63,014 bases of DNA from an uncultured Alphaproteobacteria bacterium (GTDB taxonomy: Bacteria; Pseudomonadota; Alphaproteobacteria; HIMB59; GCA-002718135): NCBI GenBank assembly GCA_902620285.1, contig CACNHT010000007.1, positions 1 through 63,014 of the forward strand, given 5' to 3'. Under the pieces are notes generated by a model. That model saw nothing but the letters and a program-made list of their open reading frames with translations, ran no database searches and had not been told where the DNA came from. Position numbers and translations under genes: made by a program. This document shows, in pieces, positions 18,456 through 26,624 of this stretch. The stretch's first letter is position 1; each line of letters starts with the position of its first letter.

Positions 18456-19502
18456 TTAAATTAAATTAACAAATTTCTTAGCTGACTCTAGAGGGGTAAG
18501 AAGATATCTTTTGTTTTTATAAATATCAATATTTAGTTTTTTAAAATTTTTTTTATTTAATATATTTTTAATAATTATATTTCTAAGATCATTTACTTCA
18601 AATTTTTTGAAATAAATAACACCCTTTTTTCCCAGTGTATTTAAGATAGTATTAGTAAAAAAGGTTATAATTGGCTTTTTAATTATTAATGCATTTGCTA
18701 AAGACATCCCAAAACCTTCATATTTACTTACCGAAATGTAACAATCTGTTTTAGAATATAATTTAGCTAATTTTGTATCTGAAATAGTACCATGGAATAT
18801 TATTTTTCTGTTCATTGAATTTTTAGAAATAAATTTTTTGAGTTTTTTGTAATAACCTATATCTCTTGTAGTATCACCAACAATTTCTAAAATAAAACTA
18901 TCTAAAGGCTTTAAAACTTTTAATAAAAAAAGATAATTTTTTCTATTTATTATACTTCCACATGTTAAAAGATGAATTTTACTATTATTTTTAAAACTAT
19001 AATTTGCTAGCCTTTCTATTCCAGGTTCAACTACAGAAATTTTATTATTTAGTACCTTAAATTCATTTATTAATAAATTTTTTGTATTTTTAGAAGTCAC
19101 AATAAATTTATTTATTTTTTTGAAATTTTCTTTTTCTAATCGTAAGAATTTTTTTGACCTTTGACCTTTAAATTCAAGATATAAAGGATGATGTATTAGC
19201 GCGATAACATTATAAGTAAGTATTTTTTTAAAAATAGAATACATTCCTTCTAAAGCTAATCCATCTATAATAATTTTAGAGTGAGGATCAATTTTATCTA
19301 AAATGTTAAGAAAATATTTTATATCGTTATTTGTAGGAAAAGGATAATTTTCACTTAGAGCAATTGGTCTAATATTTATATCTCTTATCTTTGCATATTC
19401 TAGGATATTTTTTTCATAAATATATCCTCCAGTTTTTGCATTAATATTTCCTGGATAGACAAAATAAATATCAGATTTATTTTTAGATAACCTCTTTTTC
19501 AT
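18456..19502 (-). CDS. GT4-like family glycosyltransferase
   Basis: GT-B fold glycosyltransferase of 348 residues. The C-terminal half has the family 4 signatures: SVVEPGIER, IHLLTCGSIINRKNYLFLL, KIIFHGTISDTKLAKLYSKTDCYISVSKYEGFGMSLANALIIKKP, cited for its SKYEGFGMSLANAL acceptor/donor motif with the E-x7-E-like pattern. The N-terminal half begins DIYFVYPGNINAKTGGYIYE. Start 19502 (MKKRLSK) is preferred over 19520. It overlaps the upstream PTPS-like gene by 20 bases and abuts the methyltransferase gene. Glycosyl donor and acceptor are unknown; context suggests a pterin- or pyrimidine-like acceptor rather than lipopolysaccharide (inference). Confidence 0.83.
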   Translation of the reverse strand: MKKRLSKNKSDIYFVYPGNINAKTGGYIYEKNILEYAKIRDINIRPIALSENYPFPTNNDIKYFLNILDKIDPHSKIIIDGLALEGMYSIFKKILTYNVIALIHHPLYLEFKGQRSKKFLRLEKENFKKINKFIVTSKNTKNLLINEFKVLNNKISVVEPGIERLANYSFKNNSKIHLLTCGSIINRKNYLFLLKVLKPLDSFILEIVGDTTRDIGYYKKLKKFISKNSMNRKIIFHGTISDTKLAKLYSKTDCYISVSKYEGFGMSLANALIIKKPIITFFTNTILNTLGKKGVIYFKKFEVNDLRNIIIKNILNKKNFKKLNIDIYKNKRYLLTPLESAKKFVNLI

Positions 19503-19881
19503 ATGATGCCCATGCAACATTTGATTCTTGCAAGGTTATTTTAATTTTTTTTAAAGATTTGTAATCTTCAGAGAATTCATTTCTTAGTCTATTCAAAATC
19601 TTATTGCAAATATCCTCTGCTAAAAACTCTGTTGAGGTAATTTTTCCCTTAAATTCATCAATTTCATCTAAATTTTGATAATTATATATTTTAAGAATAT
19701 CTTTTAAAGTCGTGGACACTATTCCTAAATCCATAATTATATTGTATTTATTAAGTTTATCAGTGAAAAATTCTGCATCTACTAAATATGTAGCTCCATG
19801 CATATTTTGGGCTGGTCCAAATACTTCTCCAGGTAAAGAATGAGCTATTAGAATATTTTCTCTTACTTTTATCGAATACAT
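19483..19881 (-). CDS. 6-pyruvoyl-tetrahydropterin synthase / QueD-like protein
   Basis: T-fold protein of 132 residues related to PTPS and 6-carboxytetrahydropterin synthase. IAHSLPG and NMHGATYLVDAEF correspond to the zinc-His motifs, IIMDLGIVSTTLKDIL to the conserved MDFxxLK block, and PTSEFLAE-like STEFLAEDICNKI plus KKIKITLQESNVAWASY to the C-terminal T-fold with its Glu. The usual HGHxY is HGATY, and the catalytic Cys before it is absent, so classic PTPS or QueD chemistry is doubtful. It lies 2 bases after the MDR dehydrogenase gene and overlaps the glycosyltransferase start. Confidence 0.83.
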   Translation of the reverse strand: MYSIKVRENILIAHSLPGEVFGPAQNMHGATYLVDAEFFTDKLNKYNIIMDLGIVSTTLKDILKIYNYQNLDEIDEFKGKITSTEFLAEDICNKILNRLRNEFSEDYKSLKKIKITLQESNVAWASYEKEVI

Positions 19882-19883
19882 AA

Positions 19884-20843
19884 TTAATATTTAACTAGAT
19901 GCATTATTGTATCCTTATTTTTAAGGATTTTATAGTAATCTTTTTCTAAATCAAAAAAATTACTTTCACTAGTAATTAATTTTTCTAATTGTGAATTTTT
20001 TAAAGATTTAATTGCTAATTTTAATCTCCCCTCAAAATCATATTTATTTTTCATGTATTTTGGAATTTTAGATACCTGTGAGCTAATAATTTTTAATCTT
20101 TTAGAATGAAAATAACCACCTAAGGCAACTACTCCTTTATTTTTACCATACCAACTAGCTTCTACTATTTTTCCTTCGATAGATAATTTTTCCATTAAAG
20201 AATTTAAAACTTTATAATTAGCTGTAGTGTTTATTGCTACATCTATTTTCTCAATCTTTCTTATATCAATAAAATTTAATCCTAAATAGTTGGCAATTTT
20301 TCTTTTATTTTTATTATTATCAAAAACATAAACATTTTTATATCCATTAATTTTAAAAAAAAATGCAGTTAATAATCCTACAGAGCCAAGTCCTACAATT
20401 AGAATTTTGTTATTACTTTTAGATTGAGCGTCCCAAAAGATATTAATTGCTGTTTCCATATTTGCAGTTAGAACATATTTTCTCAAATTACCTTTTGGTA
20501 AAAAAATTAAATTTTGAATAGAAATTTCATATAAATCTTGATGAGGATAAAGACTAAATATTTTTTTATTTATATATTTCCTTGGACCATCGATAATATT
20601 CCCAACATTTATATAACCGTATTTTATAGGTAAATTAAAAGAACCATCTTGAAAAGGGGCTTTCATTAATTCAAATTGATCCTTACTTACGCTTTTAGAT
20701 GAAACTAATTTTTCAGTTCCCTTGCTAATACCTGAGTAAATAGTTTTAACTAAAACTGTTTTGTTATTTTTATTGTAAACAAGTTTTTTTTGATAAATTT
20801 TAGCTTGTTTTTTTTTATCAATCCATAAAGAATAAGATTTCAT
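19884..20843 (-). CDS. MDR-family (zinc-less) alcohol dehydrogenase-like protein
   Basis: Medium-chain dehydrogenase/reductase of 319 residues. The N-terminal GroES-like domain contains IYSGISKGTEKL and LPIKYGYINVG; canonical zinc ligands (Cys in the CGTD motif, GHE) are missing, so it is likely zinc-independent. The Rossmann domain starts with ILIVGLGSVGLLTAFF (about residues 147-162), with VYVFDNNKNKR giving an acidic strand-2 end that usually favours NAD. It is first in a minus-strand run with the PTPS-like, glycosyltransferase and methyltransferase genes and is divergent, 13 bases away, from the creatininase-like gene. A side-chain oxidoreduction on the cluster's product is plausible (inference). 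Confidence 0.8.
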   Translation of the reverse strand: MKSYSLWIDKKKQAKIYQKKLVYNKNNKTVLVKTIYSGISKGTEKLVSSKSVSKDQFELMKAPFQDGSFNLPIKYGYINVGNIIDGPRKYINKKIFSLYPHQDLYEISIQNLIFLPKGNLRKYVLTANMETAINIFWDAQSKSNNKILIVGLGSVGLLTAFFFKINGYKNVYVFDNNKNKRKIANYLGLNFIDIRKIEKIDVAINTTANYKVLNSLMEKLSIEGKIVEASWYGKNKGVVALGGYFHSKRLKIISSQVSKIPKYMKNKYDFEGRLKLAIKSLKNSQLEKLITSESNFFDLEKDYYKILKNKDTIMHLVKY

Positions 20844-20856
20844 AATTTACTTATAA

Positions 20857-21624
20857 ATGTATAATAAAAAAATGCTAACAAACTTTTGGGAAGAATTAAC
20901 AACAAATGAAATTAAAAAAATAAATAGAAAAACAGTTTTAATTTTCCCATTTTCATCTATAGAACAACATGGTTCGCACCTCCCATTAAATACTGATAAA
21001 AAAATTCTTGAAGGAATATTATTAGAATTCAATAAAAAATATAATTCAAATAAATATTTAATTATGCCTGAAATATATTTTGGTTCAGCTGCTGAACATA
21101 CAGATTTTGATGGAACTATAAGTATTGATTCATTGGAATTTATATCGCACTCTTTATCAATTTTAGAAAATGTATGTAAATTGAAATTTAAAAATATATT
21201 ACTTTTAAATAGTCATGGTGGACAAATTAGTCATATAGATATTATTGCTAAAGAATTGAAATCAGAATTTAAGATAAATATAGTTAAAGGCACATATTTT
21301 TTATTTGATCAATTTAAAGGAATTATATCAAGTAAAGAAAAAGACTTTGGTTATCACGGTGGAGAATTTGAAACATCTATTATGTTATATTTATTTCCAA
21401 ACCTAGTTAGGCAATCTAAAATTTCTAAACATAGATTATCTCCCGATTATTTATCATCTAAAACCATTTCTTATGAGAAAAATATTAAGAAAGCTTGGTC
21501 AACTAAAGAATTAAGTAAAAGTGGAATTATTGGAGATCCTAGAAAATCCAATGCACAGATAGGAAAAAAAATAATTGATAGAGTAACACAAAAATTAAAT
21601 AAAATAATAAATGAGATGTTTTAG
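20857..21624 (+). CDS. Creatininase-family amidohydrolase (FAPy deformylase-like)
   Basis: Metal-dependent amidohydrolase of 255 residues. All family metal and active-site motifs are seen: FSSIEQHGSHLPLNTD, FGSAAEHTDFDGTIS, LLLNSHGGQISHI and GYHGGEFETSIMLYL. The superfamily includes creatininase, the mycofactocin peptidase MftE, and the archaeal deformylase ArfB that acts on formylated pyrimidines derived from GTP. Neighbourhood with RibA and RibD-reductase homologues favours an ArfB-like role, but this is inference. An alternative ATG at 20872 would give 250 residues. The gene is divergent from the MDR dehydrogenase. Confidence 0.84.
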   Translation: MYNKKMLTNFWEELTTNEIKKINRKTVLIFPFSSIEQHGSHLPLNTDKKILEGILLEFNKKYNSNKYLIMPEIYFGSAAEHTDFDGTISIDSLEFISHSLSILENVCKLKFKNILLLNSHGGQISHIDIIAKELKSEFKINIVKGTYFLFDQFKGIISSKEKDFGYHGGEFETSIMLYLFPNLVRQSKISKHRLSPDYLSSKTISYEKNIKKAWSTKELSKSGIIGDPRKSNAQIGKKIIDRVTQKLNKIINEMF

Positions 21625-21647
21625 ATTTTTATTTATTAAGAATTAAA

Positions 21648-22211
21648 TTAAAAAAATTTTTCGTATACCTCATTGTACTCACAATCATATACCTCACAGT
21701 TATCCAGCATATATTCAGTTATTTGACTTAAGAATGTACCATGACTGACTAATACAATTTTTTGTAAATTAAGTTTTTTGATAGATAATAGAAAAGACCT
21801 TAATCTCATTTTAATATCATTGTGAGACTCTTGTATAATTTTTTTTTCATTAATAGGTTTGTTATTATTCCACCAAAAATCATTTAAATTATTAAAATCA
21901 AAATCATTAAATTCTTTTTTTAATTTTTTTGGTTGTCTTCCTACATCACATGAGTGGTACAAATGTTCTCTTATTAATGGTTCAATTACAGGTTTATTAG
22001 ATGGAAAAACAATAGAGAATGTTTCCAAAGTTCTTGTTAAGGGGGAACAAAAATAATTATCAAATTTGAGATTTTTAATTCTTTTATTTAATTTTTTTGC
22101 TTGCTCAACTCCTCTTTGAGTAATTCTTGCATCATAATAATAAGTTGGATTATCTAAATCTGATGCTGCATTAGCTTCTGACTCTGCATGTCTAATAAGA
22201 TATAATTTCAT
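21648..22211 (-). CDS. Histidine phosphatase (phosphoglycerate mutase-like) family protein
   Basis: A 187-residue branch-1 histidine phosphatase. LYLIRHAESEANA carries the catalytic RHG-type motif (here RHA), YFCSPLTRTLETF the second Arg, and IVLVSHGTFLSQI the second catalytic His. Such proteins dephosphorylate varied small molecules or proteins; the substrate is unknown. It is convergent with the creatininase-like gene (24 bases) and lies downstream of the malyl-CoA operon on the same strand, separated by a small membrane-protein gene. It could supply a dephosphorylation step to either neighbour. Confidence 0.82.
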   Translation of the reverse strand: MKLYLIRHAESEANAASDLDNPTYYYDARITQRGVEQAKKLNKRIKNLKFDNYFCSPLTRTLETFSIVFPSNKPVIEPLIREHLYHSCDVGRQPKKLKKEFNDFDFNNLNDFWWNNNKPINEKKIIQESHNDIKMRLRSFLLSIKKLNLQKIVLVSHGTFLSQITEYMLDNCEVYDCEYNEVYEKFF

Positions 22212-22266
22212 TTTTTAACTATAAATACGATAAACGATCATGCATCAGTGAGTATAAAACTTAGCT

Positions 22267-22404
22267 TTATTTACGGGAAGAAACGGCCAATAGCAATGGC
22301 ACAATCATAACTAAAGTTGTTAAGACTGATGGATTAAATAACCAATAAAGAACACCTAGAGAAAATATTAACATCCAGAATTCATTTTTATATAAAAATT
22401 TCAT
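22267..22404 (-). CDS. Putative 45-residue membrane protein
   Basis: An open frame on the minus strand, ATG at 22404 to TAA at 22267, encodes MKFLYKNEFWMLIFSLGV followed by LYWLFNPSVLTTLVMIVPLL and a basic end SSRK. It has a polar start and one or two hydrophobic helices broken by NPS, as in a real small membrane protein. It sits 15 bases after mtkB on the same strand and fills most of a 208-base gap that would otherwise be the longest non-coding stretch. No family is recognised; a chance frame cannot be excluded. Confidence 0.5.
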   Translation of the reverse strand: MKFLYKNEFWMLIFSLGVLYWLFNPSVLTTLVMIVPLLLAVSSRK

Positions 22405-22419
22405 TATTTTTTAATTATA

Positions 22420-23316
22420 TTAATTCAAATTATTTTCTACTAATACTTTTTTAACAGTGTCACCCATTACAGAAGGGTTTTTTGAAATTGTAACTCCACA
22501 CTCTTTAAGAAGTTCTACTTTTTCTATTGCGCTTTCACCATAAGCAGAAACAATTGCACCAGCATGGCCCATAACACGACCTTTAGGTGCAGTTAGTCCT
22601 GCTATATACGCAATGACCGGTTTACTCATATTTTCTTTAGCAAATTGTCCAGCTTCAACTTCTTGTGGACCACCTATTTCACCTATCATTAAAACTGCAA
22701 TAGTTTCATCATCATTTTCAAACTTTTCAATTATATCTCTAAAAGAACTTCCATTTATTGGATCGCCTCCTATACCTACACTTGTTGAAACACCAATTTC
22801 CAAATCTTTAAGTTGTTGTGCAGCTTCATATCCCAAAGTGCCAGATCTACTAACTATTCCTATTTTACCTTCTTTGTAAATGTGGCCAGGCATAATACCT
22901 AACATAGATTTACCAGGGCTAATTATTCCTGCACAATTCGGACCTACTAATCCCATTTTTTTATCTTTTGGATATCTTCTCATGTATCTTTTTATTTTAA
23001 CCATATCATGAGAAGGAATACCGTCAGTAATAGCCACACACGTTTTAATACCTGCATCAGCAGCTTCCATTGCTGAGTCTGCTGCAAAGGCTGGTGGGAC
23101 AAATAAAATTGATGTTGATGCTCCAGTTTGATCTACAGCTTCTTTAACAGTATTAAAAACAGGAAGATTTAAATGAGTCATACCACCCTTACCAGGTGTT
23201 ACCCCGCCAACAACGTTAGAACCATACTTAATCATTTCTTCAGCATGAAAACTTCCAATTTTTCCTGTGAAGCCTTGGACTAAAATCTTTGTATTTTTGT
23301 GAATGATTATAGACAT
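22420..23316 (-). CDS. mtkB: Malate-CoA ligase alpha subunit (SucD-like)
   Basis: ATP-dependent formation of malyl-CoA from malate and CoA, with MtkA. The CoA-binding Rossmann domain (ILVQGFTGKIGSFHAEEMI, NVVGGVTPGKGG) and ligase domain with the phosphohistidine loop GRVMGHAGAIVS are present. The RYMRRYPKDKK insertion, IPSHDM and VGPNCAGIISPGKSMLGIMPG resemble methylotroph MtkB more than housekeeping SucD. At 298 residues it has the MtkB length. It is third in the operon after mcl and mtkA, and this malyl-CoA lyase neighbour is the main reason for choosing malate over succinate as substrate. Confidence 0.86.
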   Translation of the reverse strand: MSIIIHKNTKILVQGFTGKIGSFHAEEMIKYGSNVVGGVTPGKGGMTHLNLPVFNTVKEAVDQTGASTSILFVPPAFAADSAMEAADAGIKTCVAITDGIPSHDMVKIKRYMRRYPKDKKMGLVGPNCAGIISPGKSMLGIMPGHIYKEGKIGIVSRSGTLGYEAAQQLKDLEIGVSTSVGIGGDPINGSSFRDIIEKFENDDETIAVLMIGEIGGPQEVEAGQFAKENMSKPVIAYIAGLTAPKGRVMGHAGAIVSAYGESAIEKVELLKECGVTISKNPSVMGDTVKKVLVENNLN

Positions 23317-23318
23317 GA

Positions 23319-24479
23319 TTATCCAAGCGCGTTCACTGCTTTATTTGCTGCATCTTCTAAAGTTGATGCTTCAATGTAATTTATATTACTTTTTTTAAGT
23401 ATTTCGTTTCCCTTTTCGACGTTAGTTCCAGCTAAACGTATAACTAAAGGATGTTTAATTTCAATTTTTGATAAAGCTTGAACAATTCCTTCTGCAACCC
23501 AATCACATCTGTTAATCCCTGCAAATATATTAACTAAAATAACCTTAACTTTTGTGTCCATAGAGATTAATTTAAAAGCTTTAACTATTTTTTCAGGTGT
23601 TGCACCTCCGCCAACATCTAAAAAATTTGCAGGTTGACCACCAGCAAGTTTGATCATATCCATTGAAGCCATTGCTAAGCCTGCACCATTAATAATATTA
23701 CCAATATTCCCATCTAAGCTTACATAATTCATTCCTCTGTCAGAAGCATAAACTTCATTTGAATTTTCTTGTGTTTTATCTCTAAGTTCTGCAATTTCAT
23801 CTCTTCTAAACATTGCATTATTATCAAAACTCATTTTACAATCTAATGCTAGTATTTCATCTTGGTGTGATACAACTAATGGGTTAACTTCAACCATTGT
23901 TGCATCAAGCTCACTAAAAGCTTTATAACAACCAATAATTGTATTTGCTGCTCTTGAGATCAATTTGGATTCAATTCCTAAACCAAAAGCTATTTCTCTT
24001 GCTTGAAATTGTTGAATACCAACTGCTACTTCTATTTTAGATCGTATAATTGTTTCAGGTTTTTCTTTTGAAATTTCTTCGACACTCATTCCACCTTCTG
24101 TTGAGGCTACAACCATTATACTTTCTGAAGATCTATCAAACACTAAACCTAAATATAATTCGTGTTTGATATCAGTTGCTTCTTCAATATAAATTCTATT
24201 TATTATCTTACCCTCTGGACCAGTTTGGTTTGTAATTAATTTTTTACCTAACAATTTATCAGTTGCATCAGCAACTTCTAACGGAGAATTACATATTATA
24301 ATTCCTCCCGCTTTACCTCTAGCACCTGAGTGAACTTGCGCTTTTACAACCCATTTTGAGCCACCAATTTCTCTTGCTTTATTTTCTGCATTTTCTGGAC
24401 TATAAACAATACCACCAGTCGGAATTTTAACACCAAAATCAGACAATATTTTTTTTGCTTGATATTCGTGTATATCCAT
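23319..24479 (-). CDS. mtkA: Malate-CoA ligase beta subunit (SucC-like)
   Basis: ATP-grasp subunit of malate thiokinase. It opens with MDIHEYQAKKILSDFGVKIP, and has QVHSGARGKAGGI in the ATP-grasp lid, ATMVEVNPLVVS with the metal-binding Glu/Asn, and the C-terminal FLDVGGGATPEKIVKAF and NIFAGINRCDWVAEGI loops that bind CoA/phosphate. Length is 386 residues. The family also contains succinyl-CoA synthetase beta; malate specificity is inferred from the operon. Its ATG overlaps the mcl stop and it is followed 2 bases later by mtkB. Confidence 0.86.
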   Translation of the reverse strand: MDIHEYQAKKILSDFGVKIPTGGIVYSPENAENKAREIGGSKWVVKAQVHSGARGKAGGIIICNSPLEVADATDKLLGKKLITNQTGPEGKIINRIYIEEATDIKHELYLGLVFDRSSESIMVVASTEGGMSVEEISKEKPETIIRSKIEVAVGIQQFQAREIAFGLGIESKLISRAANTIIGCYKAFSELDATMVEVNPLVVSHQDEILALDCKMSFDNNAMFRRDEIAELRDKTQENSNEVYASDRGMNYVSLDGNIGNIINGAGLAMASMDMIKLAGGQPANFLDVGGGATPEKIVKAFKLISMDTKVKVILVNIFAGINRCDWVAEGIVQALSKIEIKHPLVIRLAGTNVEKGNEILKKSNINYIEASTLEDAANKAVNALG

Positions 24480-25417
24480 TACTTGCTCTCAATTAATTTA
24501 TTTATATTTATAATATTTTCAGCCATTCTTGCAGATGCAGCGTCGATCATTCTTCCATCAAGCTGAGCAGCACCCTTTCCTTCAGCAGCTGCTTTTTCTA
24601 ATTCTAATAATATTTTTTTTGCTTTATCTATTTCTTCTTTAGGTGGAGAAAAAACTTCATTAGCAAGATCTATTTGTGATGGATGTATTGCCCATTTACC
24701 CTCAAAACCAATTGCTGCAGCTCTTTTTGCTGCATCAAGATATCCTTCTTTGTCATTAAAATCACCAAAAGGTCCGTCTATTGCTCTTAAGCCATATGAT
24801 CTACAAGTCATTACTAATGTTGATAAGCCATGATGCCATTGATCTCCAGGGTAATCAGGATTTAACCCCCCTATAACAACGGTTCTTGCGCGCATACTTG
24901 CTGCATAATCTGCAACTCCAAAATGTAATGCTTCAAGTCTTGAACTTGATGTTGCAATTGATTGAATATTGGACATTCCTAGTGCTGTTTCAATTAAACA
25001 TTCTAAACCTATTCTATTTTCAAATTTTTTATTTTGCTCAATTTGATTAAGCAAACAATCGACCATATATACATCAGATGATGAGCCTACTTTTGGAATT
25101 AATAATGTATCAACCCTATCACCTACCTCTTCTATAATTTCAATCACATCACGATACATATAGTGTGTATCCAAACCGTTAATTCTTATAGAGATTGTTT
25201 TACCTTCTTCTTTCCAATTATATTCTTTTATTGCATTAATAACATTTCTTCTTGCATCAATTTTATCATTTGGAGATACTGCATCTTCTAGGTCTAAGAA
25301 AATATAATCGGCATTTGATTTTAATGCTTTTTCAAACATATTTGGATTAGAGCCAGGAACCGCCAATTCACTTCTGTGTAATCTAGATTTAGCAGGTTTA
25401 TAAAATAAATGGCTCAT
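24479..25417 (-). CDS. mcl: Malyl-CoA lyase (CitE-like superfamily)
   Basis: Reversibly splits L-malyl-CoA into acetyl-CoA and glyoxylate. The TIM-barrel motifs are visible: SRLHRSELAVPGSNPNMFEKA, YIFLDLEDAVSPNDK (metal Asp/Glu region), ISIRINGLDTHYM, IGLECLIETALGMSNI with the Mg-binding Glu, ALHFGVADYAASM, and EGKWAIHPSQI. At 312 residues and with the WHHG block before YGLRAIDGPFGDF it matches alphaproteobacterial Mcl1 rather than the citrate lyase subunit. It is first in mcl-mtkA-mtkB. The enzyme could run towards glyoxylate assimilation or, as in the serine cycle, towards malyl-CoA cleavage. Confidence 0.88.
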   Translation of the reverse strand: MSHLFYKPAKSRLHRSELAVPGSNPNMFEKALKSNADYIFLDLEDAVSPNDKIDARRNVINAIKEYNWKEEGKTISIRINGLDTHYMYRDVIEIIEEVGDRVDTLLIPKVGSSSDVYMVDCLLNQIEQNKKFENRIGLECLIETALGMSNIQSIATSSSRLEALHFGVADYAASMRARTVVIGGLNPDYPGDQWHHGLSTLVMTCRSYGLRAIDGPFGDFNDKEGYLDAAKRAAAIGFEGKWAIHPSQIDLANEVFSPPKEEIDKAKKILLELEKAAAEGKGAAQLDGRMIDAASARMAENIININKLIESK

Positions 25418-25474
25418 TTAAAAAAAAATTATATATTTGATTAATATTATAAAAGCGATAAAAAAATTTAAATA

Positions 25475-26131
25475 TTATAAAGATATTTCCTTAAGACAAT
25501 TTTCATCATTATTTTTTGGATTATTTACAATTTTTGATACTGGATAAAAGTCTAAATCATCCTCGATAATGCTTTTGTTTTTATGTAGGAATTCATTTTC
25601 ATTATCATTAAGAAAATCAAGACCCTCATTATGAGACATTATAAGAGGCATTCTATTATGTATATGGGAAAGGTTTTCATTTGCTTCCTTAGTAATGATA
25701 CAGACAACATTCATTTTTTTATTATCTCTTATTTCTTCCCTCCAAATTCCACCAAAAAACAATAATTCATTTCTAGGAATTGATATTAAATATGGTTGTT
25801 TTTGATTATTTATATTTTTCCATTCATAGTATCCATTTGCAATAATAAGACATTTTCTTTTAGTAAATGATTCTTTGAATAAATATTTATCATTAATCGT
25901 TTCAATTCTTGCATTAATAACAAATTGAGTAACATTATTTTGTTTACTAAAAAAACTATAACTCCAAATAAAAGTATCTATTAAAAGTTTATGATTGTTT
26001 TTATAAATAATATTAACAATATTGGACGGTGATATATTGTAAGACTTATGTGAGTAATTTAAAACTTCAGAGTTAGGAAAAAGTTTTATAATTTTTTCTT
26101 TATCTTCAGTACTTGTGAATCTTCCGCACAC
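25475..26131 (-). CDS. SRAP-domain protein (SOS response-associated peptidase, YedK/HMCES type)
   Basis: Covalently shields abasic sites in single-stranded DNA by a thiazolidine link through Cys2. The mature N-terminus MCGRFTST exposes that Cys. FVINARIETI provides the conserved Asn-Ala-Arg-x-Glu, IIANGYYEWK the active-site Glu, and LSHIHNRMPLIM the conserved His-x-RMP. The 218-residue length fits. Its start overlaps the stop of the upstream DUF4864-type gene, so there is no private promoter and no visible SOS box. Confidence 0.92.
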   Translation of the reverse strand: MCGRFTSTEDKEKIIKLFPNSEVLNYSHKSYNISPSNIVNIIYKNNHKLLIDTFIWSYSFFSKQNNVTQFVINARIETINDKYLFKESFTKRKCLIIANGYYEWKNINNQKQPYLISIPRNELLFFGGIWREEIRDNKKMNVVCIITKEANENLSHIHNRMPLIMSHNEGLDFLNDNENEFLHKNKSIIEDDLDFYPVSKIVNNPKNNDENCLKEISL

Positions 26132-26589
26132 TATGATGCTTGCGATAAAGGCATTGGTCTAGAAACACCTACGGTCATCCAACAATCTTTAAACTCACCG
26201 TTTTGCTCTACTTTTTCTACTGTCCATTCGAAACCAAATTTTTTTCCATTACTATCTGTGAGCTCTACAAAGTAATATGAACTTTTTTCTTGTTCCTGAA
26301 CTGGAATTATATTGTGTTCTAAGTGATCAATCATCATTGAGTAGGATGGATTTTTAATCATCCTAATAAAATTGTCTAGAGGACCTGTGTACATTCTATT
26401 ATTTGGATGTGCAAATTCCCAAGTTTGTTCAATACCGGCGTCGTCAAAAGGTGAATTATTTTTTTGTAGTGCTTTTAATTGAATTAAAATAACTTCTTTA
26501 GGACCAATTGAAGGGTCTGGTTTTATCATTTCTCCATAAACACTTTTTGATAATAAAATAAACAAACTAAACAATATAATTTTGTGCAT
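26131..26589 (-). CDS. Exported DUF4864-like protein
   Basis: A 152-residue protein with an N-terminal signal sequence (HKIILFSLFILLSKSVYG, likely cleavage after residue 19). The mature part contains VILIQLKALQKNN, GIEQTWEFAHPNNRMYTGP and FIRMIKNPSYSMMIDHLEH, matching my recollection of the DUF4864 pattern (an NTF2-like fold), then a beta-rich end. The function is unknown. It is coupled to the SRAP gene downstream and divergent from the LysE-type exporter by 35 bases. Confidence 0.72.
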   Translation of the reverse strand: MHKIILFSLFILLSKSVYGEMIKPDPSIGPKEVILIQLKALQKNNSPFDDAGIEQTWEFAHPNNRMYTGPLDNFIRMIKNPSYSMMIDHLEHNIIPVQEQEKSSYYFVELTDSNGKKFGFEWTVEKVEQNGEFKDCWMTVGVSRPMPLSQAS

Positions 26590-26624
26590 AATTTTAAAAT
26601 AGTGTAATTATAATTTAAGGCAAT

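Noticed and set aside
22420-24479. Housekeeping succinyl-CoA synthetase sucCD
   Set aside because: The malyl-CoA lyase gene heads the operon and the alpha subunit has the methylotroph MtkB-like RYMRRYPKDKK segment, so malate-CoA ligase fits better. Substrate tests would settle it.
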